Positions 22,696 to 34,070 of a stretch of DNA of 64,000 bases are shown here, in pieces. Below the pieces are notes generated by a model that saw nothing but the letters and a program-made list of their open reading frames with translations, made no database searches and was not told the DNA's origin. Origin of the DNA: Papaver somniferum (lineage: Eukaryota; Streptophyta; Magnoliopsida; Ranunculales; Papaveraceae); NCBI RefSeq assembly GCF_003573695.1, contig NC_039362.1, forward strand, positions 3,322,929 through 3,386,928. The letters are read 5' to 3'. The stretch's first letter is position 1, and each line of letters starts with the position of its first letter. The position numbers were made by a program, and so were the translations under genes.

Positions 22696-24239
22696 GGTTC
22701 ACAACAACTACTACTATATTGATATACACATTTTTGTGTCTGATTTGATCTCAATTTTATATTTGATATTGCTCATTTTTGTACTTATTATGGTATTTTA
22801 TGTCTTTGTATGTGTTTTTGGAGAAATAAACTTTTGTGGAGAAATTGGCTCGAAAAGTGGTATTTGAACCTCTGAAGAAAATTACTAAAGGCACTTAGGA
22901 GAAGTGTTAAAAGCACCCCATATATGCGCTAAAGGAACCTATAATAGTTAATAAAGGCACCCCCGAGAATTTTACTATTTACACCCCAAGACAAGTATTA
23001 TAGGGACAACAGTACAAGATAGGGGGCTTCCTTTTCTTCCCCATTTCAAATCAGAATTTGGCGGGGGGAAAATGACAACAAAGTTCAATTTTAGGGTTTG
23101 ATTTTTGGGCATGTTCGAGAGAGACTCAATCACTGATTTTTGTTGTGATGGGCCTGTTAAGGATAAACAAAGATGATATGTGTGTGGGATTCGATCAAAT
23201 TGGGTTGGATTATCAAGTTGAAGGAAAACTGGAAACTATTTTTTCGTGAGAAAGACTCGAGATTTATTGTGTTATAATTGAGGACTTCATGAGGTAAAAA
23301 GTGGTTGACTTCATCCAGAGCGTGTTGGCAATGAGTTTGGAGTGTGTAAACTACCAACAATCGCTTGCAGAAGATAAAAATGGAAATTATTCCCGTAACT
23401 GGAAAGAAAATATTTTTGATTATTTTGGAATTATTACATATATTTGGAGGTGTTGGTGGCTATAAAAGAGGTGTAATCGAGTCCTGGAGGGGTTATGGAG
23501 TGTTAGGGGAGACAACAGAGGGTTGAAAGTCGAATAATCAATATTTGCATAAAAGTTCTTTGTTGCTGCTATGATGATGAAAATGGAGAAAATTTGACCT
23601 CGAGGGTCTGTCACATAGAACCGTGGCTAAAACAATGACACAAAAGACAATGACACAAAAGACAATCGTTATTCTCAGTAATCTTATTTTTCTGTTTTGG
23701 GGTTGGAATGCATCTGCAATAAAGAGAGTCTCAGTAAAAGAACATGATTCCTGCAAATATATTTATCTTTAGCGGTAATAAATTTTGGACCTCACCTTCT
23801 TATTCGACTTAGCACATTGGGATGGTTAACAACTTCTTGATTTTTGGGGGTATTTTAGTTTTCTATGAACTCGAACGTGTTCATATTTTCATCCATGCTC
23901 TTTGAAAAATTGGAAGAGCGATGAAAAGTATGGAAGATGTGTATTGAGAAATTTCGGAGTGTGTTAAAATGAATTTTAAGTTGAGTATTATAGGGGCATG
24001 GAGAATTTTTTACCGTTTGATGAAAAACAACTGAGCGATGTCCGTACCAGTTAGTGATGGAAAGACTAGAGCTATCCCTATGCTGATCAGCGAGCGCTTT
24101 TATGACCATCGAGCGATGAACCTTATATCTCTTCCTAGAGTCTCCATCGCATATGCCTAAGTGGTATATTTAACACTTTGGCACGTATGTTTGCCACTTT
24201 GTCATACCCATAGTGGGTGCAAAAGTAGCAAACCAATTG
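22696..24239. other. No recognisable gene
   Basis: AT-rich sequence with short open frames only. The stretch 22740-23100 has the look of a decayed non-coding LTR (TTTTTGGAGAAATAAAC...), but no second copy was found in the window. Confidence 0.3.
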
Positions 24240-25902
24240 ATATGCCATATGCATAGGAATAGGATGGCCAGACTACGAATTTTGGGTTTTCTTCAAATTC
24301 CTGCATCTCACATCTTCAATTTAAGGATGATACGTTGATATTTATAGACGCAAGCGTAGAAGAAGTTCAAAGACTTTTTATTATCTTGGCGGTCTTTAAA
24401 ACCATTACTGGTATGAGATTGAATTTAGACAAAAGAAAAATGATTAGTTGGGAGCAGAATCGGTGATTAATGTGTTGTCCAAAGAGCTTGGGTGTAAGAC
24501 AGAGAAATCTCCATTACTTACTTAGGAATGCCAATTGGTGAGCATTGGTGTAGCACTACAATATGGGTCACGTATGGAACAAAAGTTGGCGCCATGGAAG
24601 AAAAGAAAGTTGAACAAGGCTAGTACACTCGTTCTAATTAAGAGTTGTTGCGAGTTTACCCATTTATTATTTTTCTTCATTTCATTTTCCGCTGAGTGTG
24701 GAAAAAAGAATGCCGAAGATTATGAGGAATTTCTTATAGGGTGCAGTGGAAGGAAGGAGAAAGCTAGCTTGGGTAGCTTAGATAAAAGTTTGTATGCCCA
24801 AACAGAATGGAGGATTAGGTGTAAAAAATCTCAGGACTACCAATAAATCCTTACTAGTTAATTGGATTTGGAGATTCTCAAAAAAACAAGAACTTCCTCT
24901 GGAAAAAAATCGTGAATCAAAAGTTTAAAAGGAACAATGAGTTGTTACTTCCGGATGTCGACAACAACCCACAATACAAAATCCATTAGAAAAATGTGGT
25001 AAATTTGGTTCCTTTAGTGCATAATTTGGTGGATTTCACTGTGATAAATGGAAGAGGTATACGGTTTGGGAAGATAAATGGGAAGAAAGGGGGCGTAGTA
25101 CTATTACTGGTAGTGTTTCAAGCGACCAAACGATACAACTATAGAAGATATGATTGTGAATGAGGTTGGAAATGCACGTTCAAGAGAAGTTTAAATGCAA
25201 TTGAGAAGTTCGAATGAGACTTGATGCGTCGCGATATCCCTGTCCCTACGCTGGTTGCCGGTGAAGATGACGTGACTATTTTGGAAAACTTTAGCACCAA
25301 CAAATGCTACGAAGTATTGTCCGGAGAATACAATTCATGCAATTTCGAAAGACATCTTTGGAAGCCGAACATTCCTAACAAGGTAAACTTCATTCTTTGG
25401 GATACTTTTCATGGGTCACTGCCAACAAGAGATATGTTGTCTCATAGAGGTTTTCAGGTAGAGTGATTTGTGTGTGATGTGCGATGGAGAAAAAGAAACT
25501 CCGAACCATATGTTTTTGCATTGTGCCTATTCTTTTGAGGTTTGGGACTATTTCATTAAGGCTTTTAAGATTTCATGGTCATTGCCGATGTTTCATTTTT
25601 TCGAAGGTTAGACTACAAATGTGTTAAGCGGAAGGGGTAAAGTTGTTAGACAAATAATCGATTATGCAATTTGTTGGACATTGTGGTAAGAAAGGAACGG
25701 GAAAGTGTTTGGTGGTAGACGGAAATGTGTTGTTGAAAGTATTGATCTTGTTAAAAAGATTAGTAGTGTTATGATTTTCTAAATATGATACTTTTAAATT
25801 TGTTACTCCTAGTCTCGTTTGGAGTAACTGGGAAGCACTGATGAGGGAGTGATCTTTCATTTCTTTTTTCTCTTTTAATATAACCTTCTCTTCAAAAAAA
25901 AA
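24240..25902 (+). pseudogene. L1-type LINE ORF2 3' remnant with poly(A) tail
   Basis: Fragments in shifting frames follow LINE order. An RT motif LQFKDDTLIF lies at about 24315-24345 (the usual A of FADD replaced by K), then the downstream RT/thumb segment MEQKLAPWKKRKLNKASTLV (24571-24630). A zf-RVT segment WKPNIPNKVNFILWDTFHGS lies near 25351-25410, then C..C...NH.F.HC..S at 25470-25540. An A9 run at 25894-25902 marks the 3' end. Several stops and frameshifts make it inactive. The 5' part (endonuclease and first RT motifs) is missing, as in typical 5'-truncated LINE copies. Confidence 0.8.
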
Positions 25903-26044
25903 TCTATAAACATGAGTACAACTTGACAAACAAAATATAGCTACGGATATTTCACATACACCTTGGGCACTCTCATAATGCTAGTCTTCAGTGCGTTACG
26001 TGTTTCCTACTTTAATATAGAATGTTCAGATACACACCAAGAAG

Positions 26045-26200
26045 TTGTTTTTAGACTTTTGGAAGCAAAAAAGTCAGAAATTAGTTTGGGTACATAATTT
26101 CAAAATGATTTCTAAAAGTAAAAAAAATCAACCTTTTGTGAAGCAAAATGTTGTTGTTTCTAACTTCTGCTTCTCCTTCTCCGGATTCAGAAACACTTTC
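26045..26200 (+). repeat. MITE-like dispersed repeat, copy 1
   Basis: AGTTGTTTTTAGACTTTTGG, GTTTGGGTACATAATTTC and AACTTCTGCTTCTCC words match the reverse complement of 49380-49540 over about 150 bp. No coding capacity. Probably a non-autonomous DNA transposon; ends were not resolved. Confidence 0.5.
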
Positions 26201-26496
26201 ACTTCTCATATTCCAACATGCTATTAACTGTATCACCTTTTTTACATCCATGTTTGATATAAAAATAAAAGTATGAATTGCTAAAGAATAAACGTACACG
26301 TATTTTACAAGAAGAGTGACGTTCCACCATCAACTAGGAGTATGACTTATACACCACCTCAAAAGATGAAAATATAATATGAAATTTTTTACTATTTCAT
26401 ATCCTGCATGCTTGCATACAAAATTTTCGTGTTATCCTCTGCGAAATTCGAATTCATTTACTAATAGGAAGAGGATGCCAAACCAACCTGCGGTTA

Positions 26497-27006
26497 TCAG
26501 TTTATATTTCTTGCAGGTGGCATCACATTTGACATAGGAGTCATCTGGGGTGTAGGAAGTGGTGATGCTCGACATACAGGACAAGTAGGATGCTTCAACA
26601 ACCACGGATCGATACACATCTGATGGAAAAAATGTCGACAATCAAGAAGTAACCGAGTTATGTCAGTGTTGTTATAATCAGCCAAGCAAATTGAACAACA
26701 CGAACTGTCGGCAGTTGTGTGCTTGGTTTGGATTTTTGCTTCTGAATATTGGAATTTCGGGTAGCTCTCGAGGATCGCTTCATCTAGACCTATTTCAATA
26801 TCACCAGCAGGGTGATTATGGTCATCATGGTCAGCTGTGTCGTTGTTTTGTCGAGGTGGGTTTGGGACACGAGTGCAGTATAATGAAGAAACCACAATGG
26901 TAACAATTAGCATGATCACACCAGCTGCTATCCCAATGAAAAATCTGTATCCGTTGATGGTATAATCGAGAGGATGTCCATCATAGTTAGAGTTTGAACT
27001 ATTCAT
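26497..27006 (-). CDS. ATL-type RING-H2 E3 ubiquitin ligase, gene 1
   Basis: Intronless 169-codon frame, ATG at 27006. Residues ~22-44 form one hydrophobic membrane segment. Residues 73-82 carry the GLD-type motif (GLDEAILESYP) found in ATL proteins. The RING-H2 finger is C104-x2-C107-x15-C123-x-H125-x2-H128-x2-C131-x10-C142-x2-C145, all eight metal ligands present, with the PWL pattern (DPWLLKHPTCPVC) used for E2 contact. Such proteins sit in endomembranes or the plasma membrane with the RING in the cytosol and transfer ubiquitin from an E2 to a substrate; the substrate is unknown. It is slightly short for ATLs because the C-terminal tail is brief. A TATAAAA lies 83 nt upstream of the ATG. 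A paralogue is at 47300-47812. Confidence 0.93.
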   Translation of the reverse strand: MNSSNSNYDGHPLDYTINGYRFFIGIAAGVIMLIVTIVVSSLYCTRVPNPPRQNNDTADHDDHNHPAGDIEIGLDEAILESYPKFQYSEAKIQTKHTTADSSCCSICLADYNNTDITRLLLDCRHFFHQMCIDPWLLKHPTCPVCRASPLPTPQMTPMSNVMPPARNIN

Positions 27007-27088
27007 AAATGAGAGCTTGGAAGAGGTTTATGGTGATAAGATGAAGGAGAGTGCAATTCTAATGAACTCAATTATGAGAAACTGATGA

Positions 27089-27095
27089 TTTTATA
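27089..27095 (-). promoter_or_regulatory. TATA box of RING-H2 gene 1
   Basis: Minus-strand TATAAAA in CCATATAAAATCATC. Spacing to the ATG suits a short 5' leader. No clear equivalent is seen before gene 2. Confidence 0.55.
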
Positions 27096-27759
27096 TGGCT
27101 TTGCAGAGAGAAGGACTTAGGAAACAAGAACGGATTTAATATATCTTGAGCATAACTTGATCATTACATGCAGCAGAGCTCATAATTTGGAAGTGCTCGT
27201 CATTCTTTGCCGAAATTAAGAAGAAATTGATATGTGGATATTATTCAAATACCAAACAGTAGTTGACTCTTGGATACATTATAGAGGGATGATTGGCTGG
27301 ACAGGGGAACAAATTAGTATACCAAGCCTCCAAGCTACCCATTGTATTTCAAATTGTTTAAATCAATAAACAATACATCTTGAGAATATAGAATTGTCAT
27401 TCATGCATGACATCTCACAAGCAAGGTACCTATGACTACCAACACACGGGCGAAATACAAACATCAATCACTGGTGGAGAGTACGTTTTGTCTGGTCGAT
27501 CTGACTGGAAGAAACTACATTCTAGCCTAACTAATAAGCCAGAGGTACTCTGGACTGGAAACAGCCTAGACTATTATATAGCTAAGCTAACCCAAACGAA
27601 CAACTTCTGTGTAACAAAAAAGATTCACAACAATTTCGTCCAAGTGGGACTGCATTGCGGGAGTAGATAGCAAGAAGTGGTCATCGATCAAATGAGAGCT
27701 TACCAAGAGAGCATGTGAAGTTATTGCTTATTAGAACGCTCAGAATGAGTTTTATTCTC

Positions 27760-27780
27760 TATGGTTTATGGGATGCCAGT
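27760..27780 (-). pseudogene. Possible last-exon 3' end of an unidentified gene, split by Element 4
   Basis: With Element 4 and one TSD copy removed, 32644-32760 and 27760-27780 form one minus-strand open stretch of about 46 codons, ending at the TAG at 27762-27760. Visible pieces are EAVVSLLGQSGVLVDPGNN before the junction and SHKP at the end. No family recognised. A stretch this long can occur by chance. Confidence 0.25.
27776..27780 (+). repeat. Target site duplication of Element 4 (CCAGT), left
   Basis: CCAGT precedes the 5' LTR and recurs at 32644-32648 after the 3' LTR. Confidence 0.9.
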
Positions 27781-28723
27781 TGTGTGCACATATTTCATCA
27801 TCAAACACGTGTACATATGAACATACGTGGAGAGCATGCGGGCAAAGTCATCAAAGCATGATGACATGTGCCCACAACCAAGATGCCCATCCCGCCGACG
27901 TTGGATCTTTACCCGAACAAATCTAAGGGCAGAAGTTAAAGGATGTTCCGGTAACACGCTGTATTGCGAAGCACCAAATAACTCCCAAAGAGTTACTTTA
28001 TCTCATCCCCAAAAGAAGTCAAGATCAACGATGGAGAGAAGATGTACTGACATGGACGCGACAGAGGCAGAAAACACTTGCCTGACACGAGCAGGCTCCT
28101 CAACTACCCGCATTAAACACTCTGAGCAGCATACGTGTCGATCAACCCATGGAACGAACGAGGATGACCCCTGCGTGATGAAGTTACGAACGAAGACCCC
28201 TGCGTGATGGACACAAAACACAAGAAGATAAGGTTCCAACGGCCTTCAGAGATGGGTCCCACACTCTAACCCTATAAATACCCCCTCTCAACCAAGAGTG
28301 AGGGGATCGGAAAAACTGGGGCAGGAGGAGAGAGAGAAGATTGTAAGTGTAAGTTAGTCCTATACAATAGACAGACCCATGTAAACTACAAAGTCACTCG
28401 ACTATCTTTGTAATCATCAAGTACATAGTGAAACAACAACCCCGTGGATGTAGGCCTTAGTGCTGAACCACGTAAATCCCGATCTCATTTACACTTCAGC
28501 ACTTTATTTTTGTTTAACGCTTCATGAGTTTTACTTTTATGCTTCGTTTACTTTATCTCTCCTTGCGTAAACGCCACTCGCAATATTCTTAGATGAGGCT
28601 ATGATAAACCCGAAGGTTTTGAGCCAAGGAATCAGTGCCATTGTATTGTCAGCACGAGTTGGCACCTGGAGTTTGAATATTGTTTGTGAACATGTAGACC
28701 ACCACTTGATTTACGTGTTCACA
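27781..28723 (+). repeat. Element 4 5' LTR
   Basis: 943 bp, TGTGTGCACATA...GTGTTCACA. TATAAATA at 28273-28280, about 490 bp in. Confidence 0.92.
28273..28280 (+). promoter_or_regulatory. TATA box of Element 4 LTR
   Basis: CCCTATAAATACCCCC, a canonical plant TATA context. The 3' LTR copy is at 32193-32200. Confidence 0.7.
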
Positions 28724-28726
28724 ATT

Positions 28727-28743
28727 TGGCGCTAGAAACAGGG
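28727..28743 (+). other. Primer-binding site of Element 4
   Basis: TGGCGCTAGAAACAGGG lies 3 bases after the LTR, in the TTTGGCGCTAGAA context common in Tat-lineage elements. I have not assigned the cognate tRNA. Confidence 0.55.
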
Positions 28744-29235
28744 AATTCGTCCCGGTAAAAGATTTATCTTATCCTGTGATTTCATAATTAAATTAGCGTA
28801 AGATTGCTCTGCTTCATTATCTTTAACAGTATTTATCTTTTATTAACTTTGTCATGTTCAAAAACGCACCCGTTGTCTTCGGTACTACCGACAGTATTGT
28901 CGTTTACTGGTTAAAAGATTTATTTCCTAGATCCACGGATCTACATTTTTCTAGATCTCGTACGGATCGATCTTTCCGTTGGGTTTTTCGTAAGATTTCA
29001 AAGGATTTACGTGCAGTTTTAAAAGGGGTTTTCTCGCGTTTCCTCATACTTTCAATGAATCCGCACTTTTAATAAGAGTTTAATCCATATACTTCAACTC
29101 ATGCTTGAATCAAATGGGCTTACCTAAGAGTTCTATGTGGCCCTCGGGCAGTTTTTCCCTGTCGTGGAATTAGGAATTTTCGCAAACTAACCCGATCCGC
29201 ACGGACATTTCTGTTTCCCGCTGTTTGAAATTTCC

Positions 29236-31047
29236 TTGTGCAGAAAGATGCAAGAAGTAGGAAAATCCAGAGCCACGTCGAAGGAAGCACCGAGGACAAC
29301 CCCGGTCATCACCCGGAGCAAGCAGAAAGGAGACAAAGCCAAAATGACCAGTCAGAGACAGGACACGGCTGAAATCACTTCGCCTATGAATGCTAATTCC
29401 ATTGCAGCCGCGGCCCTCAGAGCAGCAGCAACAAAATATAATACGACAGCGGCAGTCCCGAAGACTATGGAAGCCGTGGAAACTTGTTACGAATCAATTT
29501 CACCAACCAAAAGAAAGAGTGGATGAATCCAGAACGTACCCACCCGCGCATCCGCCAACCTTCGGAATTACATCAACCAATGAGCTGAATCAAACTGTGC
29601 AGGTGCTCTAACACCGCAGATGGGCGCTCCGCCCGATCTGGGAATACCAACAATCGAAGCTGAACCTCCCCCGCCTTTAGTACAAACCATAGAAGAAGGC
29701 GGCACGGTGGCCGTAGTAGCACGAGCTGGGACTCCCAATCAAGGGTCGAACCAATCAGACCGATTGATGGCCGAACTTGAAGAATTGAAGAAAAGCCAAA
29801 AGGTTTACGCGGATGCGGTGCCTTTTTTGGCCAGAGAAAACCAGGATTTAAAAGATCGGATAGCCTTAAGCACGAAGACGAGCCAACAACTCGATGAAGC
29901 AAATTCAAAGGCACCCGAACCAAACCGAGACCGAAGAGTCATCGTAGCAGCCAATGGAAACGCGGCCATAGGAAGTAGTGCATCCGACCCAGATTATAAC
30001 GATGGAGAGTCAAGCTATCACGAACAGAGGAACGTAGGACATCACCGCGCGATGGAAGAGCTGCGTGATGAAATGATGGCAGAGATCAGGCAATTAAAAA
30101 GTAGACAAGGCGGAGGAAGGTTAGAAGAAGTCATGAGAGAGGCTAACTCCACACCCTTAACTCATCGCCTGGCCAACACCCCTATTCCACTCAAATGCCC
30201 TGTCCCGACATTCGAATGCTATGACGGATCCAGCGATCCCGCTGCACACATTCGGTATTATAACTGTGTACTGGCTAGATGGATCCAGAATGACGCAGTA
30301 CTCTGTAGATACTTCCCATCGAGTCTGAAGGGATCGGCATTGTCTTGGTTTGATAATCTGCCGCCAAACTCCATCCACTCCTACGACCAACTCGCAGAAA
30401 AGTTCTTAAGAACTTACATGTACAACAAGGCTGTTAATACTGGAATGGATAAGCTCTTTTCACTGGCAATCGGCTATAAGGAAACCACGAGGGAATACAC
30501 CAACAGATGGCACAAGGTCTTCCAAGCCATAGGAAGTGTGGACCCGGTGGTAAGTATCAACTGCTACAAGTGGGGATTAGACCGAATGAGTCCACTCTTT
30601 GTTGAGATTCATGGAAGCGTGCCTAAGACAGAGGGGGATCTTCGAATAATTATTGAAAAACACGCTCGTCTTGAAGAAATCCAGCGTGAAAACCCGAGGG
30701 CGTATCCACAGAGAACTCACCGTACAAATTCCGCAGAACAAACCACTGGAACCAAAAGGAATTGCTCGGTGGAACGACCCCACGAAGATAGGAAAGAACG
30801 AAGAGACGAAAGGCGAAAAGACGATCGGAAGTTCGAAGATCAAGCTTTCACAAAGCTCAATTCTAGCTATGCTCGGATCCTGCGGGAGGTCAAAGGAAGG
30901 GAAAATCTGGAATGTCCATGGTCTAAGGGAAAACAACCCCCAAGAACTGAGAAATCCAAAGATTACTGTGAATACCATTGTTTCAACGGGCACCAGACCG
31001 AAAAATGTAAAAACCACGTAAATAGCAATCCACAAACGATAACGTAG
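29236..31047 (+). pseudogene. Element 4 gag polyprotein, interrupted
   Basis: The first part, to the TGA at 29524, is basic and Ala/Thr-rich. After a broken junction (29510-29620) a 475-codon frame starts at 29620. It contains a predicted coiled coil (codons ~45-95) and the capsid segment PVPTFECYDGSSDPAAHIRYY ... LPPNSIHSYDQLAEKFLRTY ... EYTNRWHKVFQ at about 30205-30525. A basic linker then leads to a zinc-knuckle-like C-x2-H-x4-H-x4-C in CEYHCFNGHQTEKC near 30967-31008. Domain order and the variant knuckle fit the Tat/Ogre gag. It would coat element RNA and form particles. The main frame is intact and could encode a capsid; the N-terminal extension is broken. It ends without pol. Confidence 0.85.
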
Positions 31048-31337
31048 AAACCCTAAAATTAGCATACATGCTCGAATCTCCATAAACCCCTACCCTGAAA
31101 GGCTAAAGCAAAACAATGGCTTCCTTGATTTAAGATGAAGAACAGGGGCAAACTAGCATGCAAGCATTAAAAGAAGTTCTTCATCACAAACAAGGGACAA
31201 CAGTAGCAGAAAATTACAAATCAACATAGCGTAAAACAGTGGAAACAAAGAAAAGAAAAAACTTACCAGCAAAAACAGTAGCAGAAAGAACAAATCAGAA
31301 ATAAAGAGGAGGCAAGTGTGATTAATGCTAAGGAGGA

Positions 31338-31447
31338 GAGAATTTAAGGGCTGAAGAATGAAGACTGACAGAGAATTTAAGGGCTGAAGAATGAAGACTG
31401 ACAGAGAATTTAAATGAAGACGGACAGAGAATTTAAGAGCTGAAGAA
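31338..31447 (+). repeat. 33-bp tandem repeat in Element 4 3' region
   Basis: Units GAGAATTTAAGGGCTGAAG... start at 31338 and 31371. A shortened unit follows at 31404 and a partial one at 31427. Purine-rich, non-coding. Confidence 0.85.
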
Positions 31448-31682
31448 CAAGGAACGAAGAGCAAGGAATGAAGGCGGAGAGAATGAAATTAATTTTTCTA
31501 TTTTCCTTAATATACTCGAAAGAAAGAAGAGGGAGTTAAGAGAGGAATGGGAAACGTGCCCATTAAATGAGCAATTGATGCACGAATAAAGAAACATGTC
31601 CAGGTATCTAGGAGAAGTTATTAGGAGAGAGGAAGAATATGTAACAACTATTTTCTTCAATGCTCCCGCTAAACACTCAAGC

Positions 31683-31701
31683 CCGAAGAAAAGGGGCAAA
31701 T
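31683..31701 (+). other. Polypurine tract of Element 4
   Basis: CCGAAGAAAAGGGGCAAAT, purine-rich, ends exactly at the 3' LTR start (31702). Confidence 0.7.
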
Positions 31702-32643
31702 TGTGTGCACATATTTCATCATCAAACACGTGTACATATGAACATACGTGGAGAGCATGCGGACAAAGTCATCAAAGCATGGTGACATGTGCCCACAGCC
31801 AAGATGCCCATCTCGCCGACGTTGGATCTTTGCCCGAACAAATCTAAGGGCAGAAGTTAAAGGATGTTCCGGTAACACGCTGTACTGCGAAGCACCAAAT
31901 AACTCCCAAAGAGTTACTTTATCTCATCCCCAAAAGAAGCCAAGATCAACGATGGAGAGAAGATGTACTGACATGGACGCGACAGAGGCAGAAAACACTT
32001 GCCTGACACGAGCAGGCTCCTCAACTACCCGCATTAAACACTCTGAGCAGCATACGTGTCGATCAACCCGTGGAACGAACGAGGATGACTCTTCGTGATG
32101 AAGTTACGAATGAAGACCCCTGCGTGATGGACACAAAACACAAGAACATAAGGTTCCAACGGCCTTCAGAGATGGGTCCCACACTCTAACCCTATAAATA
32201 CCCCCTCTCCACCAAGAGTGAGGGGATCGGAAAAACTGGGGCAGGAGGAGAGAGAGAAGATTGTAAGTGTAAGTTAGTCCTATACAATAGACAGACCCAT
32301 GTAAACTACAAAGTCACTCGACTATCTTTGTAATCATCAAGTACATAGTGAAACAACAACCCCGTGGATGTAGGCCTTAGTGCTGAACCACGTAAATCCC
32401 GGTCTCATTTACACTTCAGCACTTTATTTTTGTTTAACGCTTCATGAGTTTTACTTTTATGATTCGTTTACTTTATCTCCCCTTGCGTAAACGCCACTCG
32501 CAGTATTCTTAGATGAGGCTATGATAAACCCGAAGGTTTTGAGCCAAGGAATCAGTGCCATTGTATTTTCAGCACGAGTTGGCACCTGGAGTTTGAATAT
32601 TGTTTGTGAACATGTAGACCACCACTTGATTTACGTGTTCACA
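31702..32643 (+). repeat. Element 4 3' LTR
   Basis: 942 bp, same ends as the 5' LTR, followed by CCAGT at 32644-32648. Confidence 0.92.
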
Positions 32644-32760
32644 CCAGTAAAGAAGAGAAATTATTCCCCGGATCAACCAGAACTCCACTCTGACCTAACA
32701 AGCTGACAACGGCTTCTTTGTCACTGCACCCATATGTCAGGGGGAGACACCATGATGCAT
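32644..32760 (-). pseudogene. Possible exon of an unidentified minus-strand gene, upstream part
   Basis: Companion of 27760-27780. An acceptor-like GGTGCAG lies at 32730-32724. The frame is open from about 32760 to the TSD. No upstream exon was recognised to the right, where repeats begin at 32.87 kb. Confidence 0.25.
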
Positions 32761-32872
32761 GAAGGGATCATAGCATAGTACATTGTCAAAGTTTCGACAC
32801 CCGACGCTGAAAGAAGGAAATCTTTAAATAAAAGAAGAAAAAAAAGGCATTAAGAAATGGGAAAATAATCGT

Positions 32873-34070
32873 TTAGTCCATTTTTAGGTGGTCCCAAGTC
32901 AGTTTAGTTCTTTGGAAAAACACGTTTACTGTTTGGTTCATAATTATTTAAAAATATTAAATGGACGAAAGTAACTTTCCGTGTTAATTTCTACTTATTT
33001 TTTTGTAACAGTTCATTCCAGAAATGAAGTCCATATAAAAACCTAAAAAAAACAGACTTCATTCCAGAAATGAAGTCCATATAAAACTTCATCTTCTTCA
33101 TCGTCTACATCATTCTTCAACATCAGCATCAACTTCAACACGAGCAGCAAACATCAACAGAGCTTGATCAAGAACAACAACACGAGCAGCAAAACGTCAT
33201 CCTCATCTTCAAACAACATCATCAACATAATCTTTATCATCTTCAATAACAACAATACATCATTCTTCATCGTCTTCATCATTCTTTAACATCAGCAGCA
33301 ACAGAGAAAAAGAAATCCGAGAGGTTTTTATATGGACTTCATCTTCTTCATCGTCTTCATCATTCTTCAACATCAGCAACAACTTCATCGTTTTTCAAAA
33401 CAACAACAACAAACATCATCTTCAACTAATCGTTATCATCTTCAATAACATTTCTGGAATGAAGTCCATATAAAACTTCATCGTCTTCATCATTCTTTAA
33501 CAGCAACAGCAGAGAAAAAGAATTTCGAGAGCCATATAAAACTTCATCTTCTTCATCGTCTTCATCATTCTTCAATATCAGCAGCAACTTCAACACGAGC
33601 AGCAAACATCAACAGAGTTTGATCAAGAACAACAACACGAGAAGCAAGACGTCATCTTCATCTTCAAACAACATCATCAACAGACACATAAAAAAAACCT
33701 AAAAAAACATCATCTCTGCAAAATCTTCATCGTCGTATGTAAAATCATCATCGTCGTCTGCAAATCTTCATCGTCTTTGTTTCTTATTTCTACAAAATTA
33801 AAACCCTAGGAAGAAAAAAAAAGAGAAAAGTATATCTGGAAGAAAAAAAGATGAGAGAGAAAGTAAATCTGGAAATGATTTATTTTCTCTTGATAATTAA
33901 ATTAATATGGGGCAAAGAATATTTTTGTCCCTACCAAACAAAAATTACATCATGCATGACGTCATCGTACGACTAAACCATTATTTTTAGGACCAAACTA
34001 TAATTTATAACTAAATAGACAGTTGACTGAGTCAACTGGACTAGACTCATCCTAATATATTATATCTAGG
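32873..34070. repeat. CATCTT/CAGCAAC-rich repeat element with related ends
   Basis: Modules of CATTCCAGAAATGAAGTCCA followed by TATAAAACTTCATC, TTCATCGTCTTCATCATTC and CATCAGCAGCAACTTCAAC recur at about 33012, 33061, 33325, 33450 and 33530. The left end has GTTTAGTCCATTTTTAGG; the right end, read backwards, has GGTCCTAAAAATAATGGTTTAGTC. This suggests imperfect terminal inverted repeats of an unclassified DNA element. No long ORF. Confidence 0.55.

Larger units (their letters stand above)
27781..32643 (+). mobile_element. Element 4: gag-only Tat/Ogre-like LTR retrotransposon (TR-GAG)
   Basis: Complete 4863-bp element: LTRs 27781-28723 and 31702-32643, PBS 28727-28743, gag about 29236-31047, G-rich tract before 31702, TSD CCAGT. 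The internal region is only ~3 kb and has no protease, RT, RNase H or integrase, so it depends on a related autonomous element. About 18 differences between the LTRs by eye (~98% identity) indicate a moderately recent insertion. Confidence 0.92.
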
